DNA of 64,000 nt from Thermococcus sp. MAR1 (GCF_012027305.1 NZ_SNUF01000001.1:744001-808000), one strand, 5' to 3'. Positions 1-8,165 are shown, counted from the first letter of the stretch. The notes: generated by a model not told the origin, from the sequence alone. Translations and numbers: made by a program.

Positions 1-561
1 GATAAGTGGAAGATGAAAGAGTGGTACATAGTTTACGCTCCGGACTTCTTCGGAAGCAAGGAGATCGGCCTCACCCCTGCCGACGAGCCAGAGAAGGTCA
101 TCGGTCGTGTTATAGAGACCACCCTCAAGGATCTCACCGGCGACTTCACCAAGGGCCAGGTCAAGCTCTACTTCCAGATCTACGACGTCAAGGGGCAGAA
201 CGCCTACACCAAGTTCAAGGGCCACACCCTCGCGAGGAGCTACATAAGGAGCCTCGTTAGGAGGAGGACCACCAGGGTTGACGGCATATTCAATATCACC
301 ACCAAGGACGGCTACAAGCTCCGCGTCATGGGCATGGTCATCGCCTACAGGCGCATCCAGACCAGCCAGGAGAGGGCCATAAGGGAGATCATCAAGGAGA
401 TTATCTACAAGAAGGCCGAGGAGCTCAACTACAAGGACTTCATCCTTGAGGCCGTCAGCGGCAAGATGGGCGCCGAGATCGCCAAGGAGGCGCGCAAGAT
501 ATACCCGATCAAGAGGGCCGAGATCAGGAAGATCAAGGTTCTCGCCGAGCCGGAGGCTTGA
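1..561 (+). CDS. rps3ae: 30S ribosomal protein S3Ae, 5' end outside window
   Basis: Small-subunit ribosomal protein of the archaeal/eukaryotic S3Ae (eS1) family, which binds near the mRNA exit side of the 30S platform. The reading frame is open from base 1 (DKWK precedes the first in-window Met at 13), and family members have a short basic N-terminal extension of about 15-20 residues, so the true start lies upstream of the window. The 182 visible residues include the basic stretch [12 protein letters not shown] and the [10 protein letters not shown] segment typical of the family. Codon use is that of a highly expressed gene. Family recognition is by recalled sequence similarity. Confidence 0.95.
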   Translation, partial: DKWKMKEWYIVYAPDFFGSKEIGLTPADEPEKVIGRVIETTLKDLTGDFTKGQVKLYFQIYDVKGQNAYTKFKGHTLARSYIRSLVRRRTTRVDGIFNITTKDGYKLRVMGMVIAYRRIQTSQERAIREIIKEIIYKKAEELNYKDFILEAVSGKMGAEIAKEARKIYPIKRAEIRKIKVLAEPEA

Positions 562-645
562 TGCCTCCCAATTCTATTCTCCCACCGTTCGGCTACTCGG
601 CAGACTTTTAAGCACCCGATCGCTTCTTCTCCAGGAGGTGCGGTT

Positions 646-1701
646 ATGAAGTTCATAGTCAAGACCCAGCGGGGAATGGAGAGTGTCGCCGCCAACTACA
701 TCAAGGACTCCCTCCCGGATGCCAGTGTTTGGGCATCGCCGATGGGCTATTACGGTCTGGTCATCGTCGAGACAGACGAAGGAAATGCCGCTGAGAAGAT
801 ACTGGAGATACCGGAGGTCGAGAGGCTGATCCCGGTCATCGTTGAGGTTCCAGCCGAGCTTGAGAAGATAGTGGAGAGCGCCGAAAAACTCGCCCCTTTG
901 ATAAGTGAAAACGAGACCTTCGCCGTGAAGACGAAGAGGCGTGGAAAGCACGGGTTCACCAGCATGGACGTTAACCGAGAGCTGGGCGCTAAAATAAGGG
1001 AGCTCACGAATGCCGATGTAAACCTCAGCTGGCCGGACAGAGTTGTTCAGGTTGAAATAATCGGAGACAAAGCTTACATTTCCGTGGTTCCAGGGGAAGA
1101 GTTCAGGAAGTTCAAGCCCGAAAAATTAGACGCGAGAAAACTTTTCCGCAAGGTTACGCTCGTTCAGATGCCCTATTGGGGTGATTACAAGGCATGCCGC
1201 TCCTTCGGTGAGAAGATTGGAAGGGCCGCGCAGGCCTTCGAGGTGAAAGAATTGATCATAGCCCCCAAGGAGAAGATGGACGCCTTTGAGCTTGCGGAGT
1301 TTATAAAGGGGGTTAGAATCGGTCAGGAGAGCAGGTACCAGATACAGCGCGAGGCGTATCCCTGGAAGGTTGAAAAGATACCAGTGAGCATCTGGGATCT
1401 TTACCAGGTCGTCCGCGATAAGAGACGGGGCAAGAGGCTACTCATCATCACCGATCCCAAAGGGCCAACGCTCGCCGAGGTGAAGGGGGAGCTCGCCAAG
1501 GACATGTTCTACGCGAAGGAGGTTGTAATCTTCGTCGGCTCCCGTGAGGGCATACCGCGCGGCCTTTTCAGATTCGCCGATTACATCGTTGACCTTGCAC
1601 CGTACATGACGTTTGCCACGGAGCACGGCATTCCGGCGGCGCTTGTCTCGCTCTGGGAGGTTTACGAGGAGTACGCAAGAGAGCGGGAGGAAAAGGCCTA
1701 A
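646..1701 (+). CDS. THUMP/SPOUT-type RNA methylase family protein
   Basis: A 351-residue protein resembling the archaeal family annotated as SPOUT family RNA methylase. The N-terminal half looks like a THUMP-type RNA-binding module. The C-terminal part (about 180-345) has the alternating beta strands and the late Gly-rich EVVIFVGSREGIPRG loop expected of a SPOUT fold, in which the knot binds S-adenosylmethionine. The substrate, probably tRNA or rRNA, cannot be read from the sequence. The ATG follows a strong ribosome site (ggaggtg), and a TATA-like actttta lies near 604-612. It follows rps3ae by 84 nt on the same strand but appears to have its own promoter. Confidence 0.75.
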   Translation: MKFIVKTQRGMESVAANYIKDSLPDASVWASPMGYYGLVIVETDEGNAAEKILEIPEVERLIPVIVEVPAELEKIVESAEKLAPLISENETFAVKTKRRGKHGFTSMDVNRELGAKIRELTNADVNLSWPDRVVQVEIIGDKAYISVVPGEEFRKFKPEKLDARKLFRKVTLVQMPYWGDYKACRSFGEKIGRAAQAFEVKELIIAPKEKMDAFELAEFIKGVRIGQESRYQIQREAYPWKVEKIPVSIWDLYQVVRDKRRGKRLLIITDPKGPTLAEVKGELAKDMFYAKEVVIFVGSREGIPRGLFRFADYIVDLAPYMTFATEHGIPAALVSLWEVYEEYAREREEKA

Positions 1702-1737
1702 TTTTTCTTTAATTCTTCAATTCCGGAATTACGTTTG

Positions 1738-1803
1738 GCGAGGCGTCAGGCCCTAAGGTCCTCCTCACCCTTCGGGAATCCGCCGTAGTCATCATCCGCC
1801 GAG
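1738..1803 (-). ncRNA. C/D box guide sRNA (candidate A)
   Basis: On the minus strand a complete C/D architecture is present: box C ATGATGA (1795-1789), 13-nt spacer, D' CCGA (1775-1772), C' GTGAGGA (1768-1762), a 12-nt guide GGACCTTAGGGC (1761-1750), and box D CTGA (1749-1746). The flanks GGCGG and CGCC can pair to close the K-turn. A TATA-like element at 1819-1830 places transcription start close to box C. Archaeal C/D RNAs direct 2'-O-methylation at the base pairing with the fifth guide nucleotide upstream of D or D'. The target was not identified. D' and C' deviate from consensus, as is common for the internal boxes. Confidence 0.72.
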
Positions 1804-1818
1804 AAAAGTTCTCGCGGT

Positions 1819-1830
1819 GCTTTTAAAACT
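1819..1830 (-). promoter_or_regulatory. TATA-like promoter of C/D sRNA A
   Basis: Read on the minus strand the element is AGTTTTAAAAGC. It lies about 25-30 nt upstream of the start of the box C terminal stem, the usual archaeal distance from TATA to transcription start. It overlaps the 3' end of the neighbouring DUF92 gene on the same strand. Confidence 0.5.
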
Positions 1831-2544
1831 TCATGCGAGAAGGTAGAAGAGGCCAGCACCGACGAAACCGCCGAGGAGAGAAGCTAGAAAGTTCGTCGAG
1901 TTGTTGTTGGTTATCCCCTCGTTCTCAAGGGTCGCTCCGATGAGGCTGTCCAGGTTGACACCGACCAGTCCCCCCAGTGTGACCGCAAGGAGCATCGTAA
2001 CCTTTTCGGTGGTCAGCGGGAGTGCGAACATGGATATTACAAACGCCCCGAGCAGACCAAAGAGTTCACCCATCCACGAGACTGCTCCGTTGGTGCCGGG
2101 TTTAGCTGGCCTGAGCGTCGTGATTAGTTTGGGGTTCCTTCCAAAAACCTTGCCAAGTTCACTCGCCAGGGTATCCCCGTTGGCGGTAGCTATGGCCGCA
2201 AAGCTCGCCGCCCAGAAGACGTCCATCTGGGAGAAGTACTCAAAGGCAAGGAAGATGAGGGCTGCCAGTCCATTGCCCAGAACGTTTCCCCAGCTTCTTA
2301 TTCCACCTCTGCTCTGGGCGGCACCAAGCTTGGCCTTTTCCCTGAATTTGTACTTGGTGGACAGAACGCCGAGAACCACGAAGGTGAGAAGTGCGGCGAA
2401 TGGGTACACTCCCCCCAGCTCGATAACGGAGAGCCCAAGGAATGCCGCTGCAACGGCCCCTTTGGCGTCGAGTGCCTTGAACCTGTAGGAACCAAAGCCG
2501 AGCCCTGCAACCACTGCAATGTCCACTACCGCTCTCTCAAGCAT
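1831..2544 (-). CDS. DUF92 / TIGR00297 family membrane protein
   Basis: Integral membrane protein of about 237 residues with six or seven hydrophobic segments. Conserved family motifs visible are KYKFREKAK, QSRGGIRSWGNVLGNG, the ANGDTLASELGK segment, and TLRPAKPGTNGAVSWMGE. Plant and cyanobacterial relatives (VTE6) are phytyl-phosphate kinases, so a prenyl-phosphate kinase role in lipid or quinone salvage is possible, but this is inference from the family. The ATG at 2544 is preferred over an upstream GTG (2553) because GGTGG lies 5 nt before it. Confidence 0.8.
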   Translation of the reverse strand: MLERAVVDIAVVAGLGFGSYRFKALDAKGAVAAAFLGLSVIELGGVYPFAALLTFVVLGVLSTKYKFREKAKLGAAQSRGGIRSWGNVLGNGLAALIFLAFEYFSQMDVFWAASFAAIATANGDTLASELGKVFGRNPKLITTLRPAKPGTNGAVSWMGELFGLLGAFVISMFALPLTTEKVTMLLAVTLGGLVGVNLDSLIGATLENEGITNNNSTNFLASLLGGFVGAGLFYLLA

Positions 2545-2621
2545 CTCTGCCACCTGGGAGAAGTGCAGATGGGGGCTTTATTATTCTTTCCCTCGGCGGT
2601 TGACGAAGGAAATAAAGGGAA

Positions 2622-3071
2622 TTAAAGAACCTCGAACTTAACGGTCTCGGTCACGAAGGTTATGTCGAGTTTGTCAATACCCGGTATCTTCTTGGAGACC
2701 TCGTTTATTATCTTCTCGAGCTCCTTCATGTCCTTGGGGCCGATGATGTGTACCACCAGGTTGTGAGAACCAAGGGCGCGTTCAACGATCTTGACATTCT
2801 CGTCCTCGATAAGGGCGGGGATAACCTCATCGATATTGACCGAGGGCTTAACTGTTATCCCGAGGATCACATGAACGTAACCGAGGGCGTCGTAGTTGGG
2901 TATCACGGTGTACTTCTTTATGATGCCGTTTCTCTCCAGACGGTCCATCCTGCGGGATATCCTCTGCCTAGTGGTGCCCAGAATTTCGGCAAGCTCCTTA
3001 TAGGTAAGGCGGGCGTTCTTGGCGAGGAGCTTCAAAATCTTTATGTCTATTCCGTTTATTTTATCAGCCAT
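2622..3071 (-). CDS. Lrp/AsnC family transcription regulator
   Basis: A 149-residue feast/famine regulator. The N-terminal winged helix-turn-helix (about 5-60) contains LAEILGTTRQRISRRMDRLE, and the C-terminal RAM domain (about 70-149) has the beta-alpha-beta pattern that binds amino-acid effectors and drives dimer/octamer assembly. The start has a GGTGG site, and a TATA-like catttttataatcg lies upstream on the minus strand (about 3112-3125). It stands alone, so targets cannot be inferred from context. Confidence 0.92.
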   Translation of the reverse strand: MADKINGIDIKILKLLAKNARLTYKELAEILGTTRQRISRRMDRLERNGIIKKYTVIPNYDALGYVHVILGITVKPSVNIDEVIPALIEDENVKIVERALGSHNLVVHIIGPKDMKELEKIINEVSKKIPGIDKLDITFVTETVKFEVL

Positions 3072-3241
3072 GTCTCCACCTCCCCCGAATTATGATGGAA
3101 ATTGAGCGCCCGATTATAAAAATGTTTCGATAAGTTGGAAGATTTCTAACCACTTAGTAACTCGTGCTTTCGCGCCCTAGTATAACCCAGTTATATGGTA
3201 GTTCATTGTGTTACAAATTCATAGCACACTTGATGTAGATT

Positions 3242-3538
3242 TCATAGGTTGCTCCAGCGCCCGCTGTCCCGTTCCCTGTACTTCTCTATGGTCTCCCTGA
3301 GAGCGTCCATGAGGTCCACATCATAGTAGTTGGCGATGCAGGAGAGGGCAAAGGCAACGTCGCCGAGCTCTTCCTTCAAGCGCTTCTTGTTTCCTGAGCC
3401 TTTAACGCCTTCCATCTTTAGCAACTCGTCTGCAAGTTCTCCGATTTCCTCCATCAGGGCAGCGAGCATCTCAAACGGCTCCCAGTAGCCACCGAACTCC
3501 ATGACGATTCTGTCAACTTCCCGCTGGAGGTCGTTCAT
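3242..3538 (-). CDS. MazG-like nucleotide pyrophosphohydrolase
   Basis: A small (98 aa) all-alpha NTP-PPase of the MazG superfamily, expected to hydrolyse (d)NTPs to NMP and pyrophosphate as a house-cleaning enzyme. The metal-binding pattern is visible: EEIGELADELLK (ExxE) followed by KEELGDVAFAL (ExxD) about 30 residues later. The start is an ATG with ggaggg upstream. Whether it prefers a modified nucleotide is unknown. Confidence 0.85.
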   Translation of the reverse strand: MNDLQREVDRIVMEFGGYWEPFEMLAALMEEIGELADELLKMEGVKGSGNKKRLKEELGDVAFALSCIANYYDVDLMDALRETIEKYRERDSGRWSNL

Positions 3539-3613
3539 GGTCTTATCCCTCCGAAAGCCTCACCCTTTGGAGCGGGGGATGCAGTATTTTTGAGTCTGAC
3601 ATTCAAATCACCG

Positions 3614-3625
3614 AAAGTCTTTTAA
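3614..3625 (+). promoter_or_regulatory. TATA-like element before hairpin array
   Basis: The sequence cgaaagtcttttaagttg resembles a Thermococcales BRE/TATA box and would start a transcript near 3640-3648, just before the first hairpin of the structured region. No protein gene follows on this strand, so if the element is active its product is non-coding. Confidence 0.4.
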
Positions 3626-3639
3626 GTTGTGGAGTAGTA

Positions 3640-3947
3640 ATGGGCTCTGAAAGAGTCCTTTCAGGGATGGCTCCCTTAGAGGGCTTTCACTGTGTCCCCT
3701 GCTTTTGCAGGGGAAGACGCCGACAGGCGTCTTTCGAAAACTGCCCTTTTGGGCAGTTAGAGTCTGGGGTTAGAGTCTGGGAGGGGCTTTGAGACGATAA
3801 CCCCAATCGGGCTTTAGCCCGTAGGGGTAACGGGCCGAAGACCCGGCCTGTGAGCTGAGCTGAAAGGGGTGACCCGAGTAAGTGATGGGCCCGCAAACCG
3901 AACCGCCCCTTCACGGCGGGGAGGAGGTCAGACCAGCTCAATACTGA
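3640..3947 (+). ncRNA. Structured hairpin array, possible omega-RNA-like transcript
   Basis: A region of about 300 bases with no intact gene but dense perfect hairpins: CCCCTGC-TTTT-GCAGGGG (3696-3713), AAGACGCC-GACA-GGCGTCTT (3714-3733), AACTGCCC-TTTT-GGGCAGTT (3739-3758) and ACCCC/CGGGCT..AGCCCG/GGGGT (3800-3828). A direct repeat TTAGAGTCTGGG occurs twice (from 3757 and 3770). A TATA-like element precedes it. The 3' third also encodes a decayed TnpB-like tail, so this may be the right end plus guide-RNA region left by an IS200/IS605-type element. Transcription is inferred, not shown. Confidence 0.5.
3761..3947 (+). pseudogene. Decayed TnpB C-terminal tail (IS200/IS605-like remnant)
   Basis: One frame reads as a protein-like tail interrupted by TAG (3815) and TGA (3851): FETITPIGL*PVGVTGRRP, then AELKGVTRVSDGPANR. 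After a one-base shift near 3898 the frame continues as EPPLHGGEEVRPAQY and a TGA at 3945-3947. From memory, Thermococcales TnpB proteins end in very similar residues (SDGPAN, EPPLHGGEEVR), so this is read as a degraded transposon end with no transposase domain left. It overlaps the last codons of the ArsR gene on the other strand. The family assignment rests on recall and needs a search. Confidence 0.55.
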
Positions 3948-4305
3948 CCATGTCGAGGTACTTCTTAAGGGTCTCTGTGTTGGTTCTGTAGAAGTGCATC
4001 TTGCCCTCCTTCCTTTCTTCGATCAGTCCGAGACCCTTGAGCGTGCGCAGGTGGTGGCTTATTAGGGTCTGATCCTGGTCGAGTATCCTTGAGATTAGAC
4101 ACACGCACAGCCAGTTGTCCCTCAGGAGCTTGAGTATTCTGAGACGGAGTGGATTTGAAATGGCCTTTAGGAACTTTATCGCGTCGCTTTCCACCTGGAG
4201 ATCAACTTCCCTGTCCAGGTCCGGGATTCCACATGTTTCTGCACACTGTAGGACTGTTCTCTTCTGCTTCTCATTCAACCCGTCCAAAAGGTCCTTAATC
4301 TTCAT
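3928..4305 (-). CDS. ArsR-family winged-helix regulator with CxC motif
   Basis: A 125-residue dimeric winged helix-turn-helix repressor. The core reads SNPLRLRILKLLRDNWLCVC followed by LISHHLRTLKGLGLIEERKEGK, with the wing at HFYRTN. The Cys-Val-Cys pair (about residues 64-66) sits where arsenic/cadmium-sensing ArsR/SmtB proteins bind metal, and a further pair (CAETC) lies near residues 21-25, so thiol or metal sensing is plausible. The ATG at 4305 has AGGTG upstream. An upstream in-frame GTG (4356) falls inside the likely TATA box (ttcttaaaagg) and is rejected. The final codons run into the TnpB-like remnant on the opposite strand. Confidence 0.85.
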   Translation of the reverse strand: MKIKDLLDGLNEKQKRTVLQCAETCGIPDLDREVDLQVESDAIKFLKAISNPLRLRILKLLRDNWLCVCLISRILDQDQTLISHHLRTLKGLGLIEERKEGKMHFYRTNTETLKKYLDMVSIELV

Positions 4306-4362
4306 GGGCAACACCTGTAACTGGATTATGGTTGGTTTCCTTTTAAGAATTTTCACATGATG

Positions 4363-4734
4363 TTATTCTACAACCTTAATCCTCAGTCTGCTCCCGTCGC
4401 TGCGGTAAGCCCTCACGCTGTCCTCTAGGAACGGGTAGGCGATTATCAGGTGAACGCCCCCGAACTTCGAGAAGAAGTGGAGGTCTGCCTCGGAGGGCCT
4501 GGCGCTCGGCCCCGGATGTGAGTGAACGGTTCCCTTTATGCTCTCATCGTAGGGTAGCATCCATGTGTCAAAAAACGCGGAACTGCTTCCGAAGTGGGGA
4601 TTTGGGGCTATCAAAACTTCTTCAAATACCCCATTCTTCTCCCGCAGAAAGCCCGCGAATTCGTTGGGATAAAAGTCGCGTGCCAGCCCCAGAAGGTACT
4701 CCAGGAGTTCGCGTCTGATCCTTACCGCTTCCAT
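4363..4734 (-). CDS. JAMM/MPN+ metalloprotease
   Basis: A small JAB1/MPN/Mov34 zinc protease (about 123 aa). The JAMM signature is complete: Glu in PNEFAGFL, then HSHPGPSARPSEAD, giving the HxH...S..D zinc and catalytic set. Related single-domain archaeal enzymes (for example P. furiosus JAMM1) remove ubiquitin-like SAMP proteins, so a role in SAMP deconjugation or sulfur-carrier processing is likely by family. The ATG at 4734 is chosen because GGTGA lies 5 nt upstream, and the upstream GTG has no such site. It follows ridA by 26 nt and is probably co-transcribed. Confidence 0.85.
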   Translation of the reverse strand: MEAVRIRRELLEYLLGLARDFYPNEFAGFLREKNGVFEEVLIAPNPHFGSSSAFFDTWMLPYDESIKGTVHSHPGPSARPSEADLHFFSKFGGVHLIIAYPFLEDSVRAYRSDGSRLRIKVVE

Positions 4735-4760
4735 CTCGCTCACCGAAAAATGTTAAAAAT

Positions 4761-5144
4761 TCAAAGGACCGCTATGGCCTCTATCTCAATGTCCACACCT
4801 TTCGGAAGGTTTGAAACTTCAACAACCGCTCTGGCTGGCTTTGACTTGGAGAAGTAGCGGTTGTAAACCTCGTTAAACCTGGCGTAGTTGCCCATGTTCC
4901 TGATGTACACCGTCACCTTCACCACGTTCTCGGCGCTTCCGCCGGCAGCCTCGACGACCGCCAAGAGATTTTTGAGTGCCTGTTCCGCCTGTTCCTCAAT
5001 GTCACCGGTTACGAGCTTCCCGGTTTCGGGGTTTATCGGTATCTGCCCCGAGACGAAGAGAAACTTTCCCTCCGCGATTATTCCCTGGCTGTACGGCCCT
5101 ATCGGCTTCGGGGCTCTTTCGGTGAGAACCGTCCCCTTCCTCAT
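4761..5144 (-). CDS. ridA: RidA family enamine/imine deaminase
   Basis: A 127-residue YjgF/YER057c/UK114 family protein, which forms trimers and hydrolyses reactive enamine/imine intermediates released by PLP enzymes such as threonine dehydratase. Conserved features seen: [21 protein letters not shown], the Arg in [10 protein letters not shown] that contacts the substrate carboxylate, and the terminal [10 protein letters not shown] strand. Ribosome site GGGGGTGA precedes the ATG. A C/D sRNA lies directly upstream on the same strand, so the two may share a transcript. Confidence 0.93.
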   Translation of the reverse strand: MRKGTVLTERAPKPIGPYSQGIIAEGKFLFVSGQIPINPETGKLVTGDIEEQAEQALKNLLAVVEAAGGSAENVVKVTVYIRNMGNYARFNEVYNRYFSKSKPARAVVEVSNLPKGVDIEIEAIAVL

Positions 5145-5164
5145 GCTTTCACCCCCAAAGGAAA

Positions 5165-5232
5165 TATGAATCAGCGAAGCGAAGACTCCTCATCGGTTTC
5201 CCTCGGGTGTCCTCGGCCTCATCATGAGGATT
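5165..5232 (-). ncRNA. C/D box guide sRNA (candidate B)
   Basis: Minus-strand order: box C ATGATGA (5225-5219), 12-nt guide GGCCGAGGACAC (5218-5207), D' CCGA (5206-5203), 9-nt spacer, C' ATGAGGA (5193-5187), 12-nt guide GTCTTCGCTTCG (5186-5175), box D CTGA (5174-5171). Spacings match archaeal C/D RNAs and the layout closely parallels candidate A. It lies between the DUF2666 stop codon and the ridA start, with box C only 6 nt after the stop, so it is probably processed from a longer transcript. The terminal stem is weak (GAAT with TTC). Targets not identified. Confidence 0.7.
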
Positions 5233-6035
5233 CACTTCTTCTCCAGGTACTTCTCAAGGCTCTTAGCCGGGACGTCCAGGGAGAGGCCTATCTTTTCAAG
5301 GGCCTTTCTCAGAGCGTAGACTTTTGCATGCCCCTGGAACGGGCCGGGGGCGTAGTTCTCGGCCGGAAAGTGCCTATATTTCTCCACAACGGCCGGGATT
5401 TCGGCCTTCTTAACCTTCTTGAACTCACCGAACCAGGCCTCTATGCCTTTGAGGTCGATGCCCGCGTAGACCGGGAGCTTGAGCGTGATGCTCTCGTTTA
5501 TGCTCGCCAAAAGCCGCGCGACATCGGCCATCGGTGTTTTGTCATCGATTATGAGCCTTCTAACGGCCCTCCACTTGCCGTGCTCCGCGCTGAGATGAAA
5601 CGCCGTGAAGTTCACATGGTCCTCGTTGTACGGGAAGACTATCCTGACCTCATTTAGGGGCCCTTCAGGATACTCCACGGGGACTTTCTTCGAGAGCACT
5701 TCCCTCACGAGGATGGCCTTGGCCACGTCAACGAGGTGCTTTCTGAGCTTCTTGTCTTCTTCAAAGACGAGGGCACCGAGCTTCCTTGCCGTTCCAGGCG
5801 ACTTGAGGGCAATGATGGCATTGCTCAGATCCTTCTTTCCGATTTCCTCCGCGAGGCTGGCTATTCCAGCCACGTTCATGACCTCGGTCAGGTACTCGGG
5901 TATCTTGGCGTTGACCGTGTTGGAAATGCTGGCCAGAAAGTGGGCCACCTTCTCGTCCTCCATGTCGATCAGCCTGTCGGCCACCTTCCAGCTCCCGTGA
6001 TGCGCCGTGAACACAATCTGATCCTCAACCTTCAT
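5232..6035 (-). CDS. DUF2666-type protein with internal duplication
   Basis: About 267 residues. I recognise it, with moderate certainty, as the archaeal DUF2666 family of unknown function. Two halves are homologous: VEDQIVFTAHHGSWKVADRL...HFLASISNTVNAKIPEYL near the start, and NFTAFHLSAEHGKWRAVRRL...RLLASINESITLKLPVY from about residue 145, so the gene arose by duplication of a roughly 130-residue unit. There is no signal peptide or membrane segment. The ATG at 6035 has GGTGG upstream and is preferred to an upstream TTG. Confidence 0.7.
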   Translation of the reverse strand: MKVEDQIVFTAHHGSWKVADRLIDMEDEKVAHFLASISNTVNAKIPEYLTEVMNVAGIASLAEEIGKKDLSNAIIALKSPGTARKLGALVFEEDKKLRKHLVDVAKAILVREVLSKKVPVEYPEGPLNEVRIVFPYNEDHVNFTAFHLSAEHGKWRAVRRLIIDDKTPMADVARLLASINESITLKLPVYAGIDLKGIEAWFGEFKKVKKAEIPAVVEKYRHFPAENYAPGPFQGHAKVYALRKALEKIGLSLDVPAKSLEKYLEKK

Positions 6036-6097
6036 CGCTTCCACCAAGGTTTATGGATGACAAGGCCTATTTTAGCTTTTTCTTAACCTTCTCAAAA

Positions 6098-6108
6098 AAG
6101 TTATAAAT
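6098..6108 (+). promoter_or_regulatory. TATA box of lonB
   Basis: The element aagttataaat has a purine-rich BRE-like run just upstream (aaaaaag). Transcription would begin near 6130, about 20 nt before the preferred ATG. Confidence 0.55.
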
Positions 6109-6152
6109 CGCCCCGAGCATTCCAGTTTGAGAGAGTGGAAGAGGGAAGCAAA

Positions 6153-8060
6153 ATGGGGGAAGACGAGAAGGTCAATAGGGAATCCCTGGCCCCCAGGGAA
6201 TATGGAGAGAGCCTTGAGCTGGGCATGGAGTTTAACACTACCGAGGAGGTTAAAGTCCCGGAGAAGCTCATCGACCAAGTCATAGGGCAGGAGCACGCTG
6301 TCGAAGTGATCAGGACAGCGGCCACCCAGAAGAGGCACGTTCTTTTAATAGGTGAACCCGGAACCGGCAAGTCGATGCTCGGTCAGGCAATGGCGGAGCT
6401 GCTGCCCACGGAAAACCTAGAAGACATACTCGTCTTTCCAAACCCCGAAGACGAGAACATGCCCAAGATAAAGACAGTCCCCGCCTGTCAAGGACGGAGG
6501 ATAGTTGAGAAGTACCGCGAGAAGGCCAAGGGGCAGGAGAGTATAAAATCCTACATCCTTCTGTTTGTCATGTTCACCGTCATGCTTGCCCTGTTTATAG
6601 ATTTCAGTGCGACCACGCTCCTTATGGGTCTCTTCGTTGTAATACTCACCATAATGGCACTCTCGAACATGCGCCTCAAGGGCTCAGTCCTCGTTCCCAA
6701 GCTACTCGTTGACAACTGCGGAAGGAACAAGGCACCTTTCATAGACGCGACCGGCGCCCACGCCGGAGCACTCCTCGGTGACGTGCGCCACGACCCGTTC
6801 CAGAGCGGTGGCCTCGGAACGCCCGCCCACGAGCGCGTTGAGCCGGGAATGATACACCGCGCCCACAGGGGCGTCCTGTTCATAGACGAGGTAGCGACGC
6901 TGAGCCTCAAGATGCAGCAGAACCTCCTCACGGCGATGCAGGAGAAGAAGTTCCCGATAACTGGCCAGAGCGAGATGTCGAGCGGTGCCATGGTCAGGAC
7001 TGAGCCGGTCCCGTGCGACTTCGTCCTCGTCGCGGCGGGAAACCTTGACACGGTTGACAAGATGCACCCGGCCCTGCGCTCTCGTATCCGGGGCTACGGT
7101 TACGAGGTTTACATGCGCACCACGATGCCGGACACCATAGAGAACAGGCGCAAGCTCATCCAGTTCGTTGCCCAGGAGGTCATACGCGACGGCAAGATAC
7201 CTCACTTCACGCGCGACGCCGTTGAGGAAATAGTCAGGGAAGCGCAGAAGCGCGCCGGCAGAAAGGGACACCTTACCCTCCGGCTACGTGACCTTGGTGG
7301 TATCGTGAGGGCCGCTGGAGACATAGCGGTCAAGAAGGGCAAGAAGTACGTGGAGCGCGAGGACGTCCTTGAAGCGATAAGGATGGCTAAACCCCTTGAA
7401 AAGCAACTCGCCGACTGGTACATAGAGCGCAAGAAGGAGTACCAGGTCATCAAGACAGAGGGAAGTGAGATAGGCCGTGTCAACGGATTGGCGGTAATCG
7501 GTGAACAGAGCGGTATCGTCCTGCCCATAGAGGCCGTCGTCGCCCCCGCCGCCAGCAAGGAGGAGGGTAAGATTATAGTCACCGGAAAGCTCGGAGAGAT
7601 AGCCAAGGAAGCCGTCCAGAACGTCTCGGCAATAATCAAGCGCTATAAGGGTGAAGACATAAGCCGCTACGACATCCACGTCCAGTTCCTCCAAACCTAC
7701 GAGGGCGTTGAAGGTGATTCGGCCAGTATAAGCGTCGCGACGGCTGTCATCTCCGCCCTTGAGGAGATACCAATAAGGCAGGACGTTGCCATGACCGGCT
7801 CGCTCAGCGTTCGCGGCGAGGTGCTCCCGATAGGCGGGGCCACTCCGAAGATAGAAGCTGCCATAGAGGCGGGCATAAAGACGGTCATAATCCCCAAGAG
7901 CAACGAGAAGGACGTCTTCCTCAGCAAGGACAAGGCGGAAAAGGTGCAGATATTCCCAGTCGAGACCATTGATGAGGTGCTTGAGATAGCCCTCGAGGAG
8001 AGCGAGAAGAAGAGGGAGCTTCTCAGACGCATAAGGGAAGCCCTCCCGCTTTCCCTATGA
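6153..8060 (+). CDS. lonB: Membrane-anchored ATP-dependent protease LonB
   Basis: Archaeal LonB, the membrane Lon protease that degrades unfolded and regulatory proteins. Numbering from the ATG at 6153: Walker A GEPGTGKS at 67-74, two membrane segments (about 134-150 and 155-171) inserted in the AAA+ domain, Walker B LFIDEV, and a C-terminal protease domain with Ser in GDSASIS (about 523) and Lys in [10 protein letters not shown] (about 566), the Ser-Lys dyad spaced 43 residues apart as usual. No intein interrupts the P-loop, unlike several Pyrococcus/Thermococcus homologues. An in-frame GTG at 6135 is an alternative start, but the ATG has the better ribosome site. Confidence 0.95.
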   Translation: MGEDEKVNRESLAPREYGESLELGMEFNTTEEVKVPEKLIDQVIGQEHAVEVIRTAATQKRHVLLIGEPGTGKSMLGQAMAELLPTENLEDILVFPNPEDENMPKIKTVPACQGRRIVEKYREKAKGQESIKSYILLFVMFTVMLALFIDFSATTLLMGLFVVILTIMALSNMRLKGSVLVPKLLVDNCGRNKAPFIDATGAHAGALLGDVRHDPFQSGGLGTPAHERVEPGMIHRAHRGVLFIDEVATLSLKMQQNLLTAMQEKKFPITGQSEMSSGAMVRTEPVPCDFVLVAAGNLDTVDKMHPALRSRIRGYGYEVYMRTTMPDTIENRRKLIQFVAQEVIRDGKIPHFTRDAVEEIVREAQKRAGRKGHLTLRLRDLGGIVRAAGDIAVKKGKKYVEREDVLEAIRMAKPLEKQLADWYIERKKEYQVIKTEGSEIGRVNGLAVIGEQSGIVLPIEAVVAPAASKEEGKIIVTGKLGEIAKEAVQNVSAIIKRYKGEDISRYDIHVQFLQTYEGVEGDSASISVATAVISALEEIPIRQDVAMTGSLSVRGEVLPIGGATPKIEAAIEAGIKTVIIPKSNEKDVFLSKDKAEKVQIFPVETIDEVLEIALEESEKKRELLRRIREALPLSL

Positions 8061-8165
8061 GCTTTTCTTAACTTTCCCGGGGGACATCTGCTTCATAGTC
8101 TTCTACATCTTTGTCCAGCAATGCTTAAAAAACGTCCCATCTACGTTACCCACGGGGGTGAGGTA

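Noticed and set aside
3687-3941. 84-codon minus-strand ORF across the hairpin array
   Set aside because: Its sequence is low in coding character and mirrors the hairpins. The region is better explained as a structured RNA/transposon remnant.
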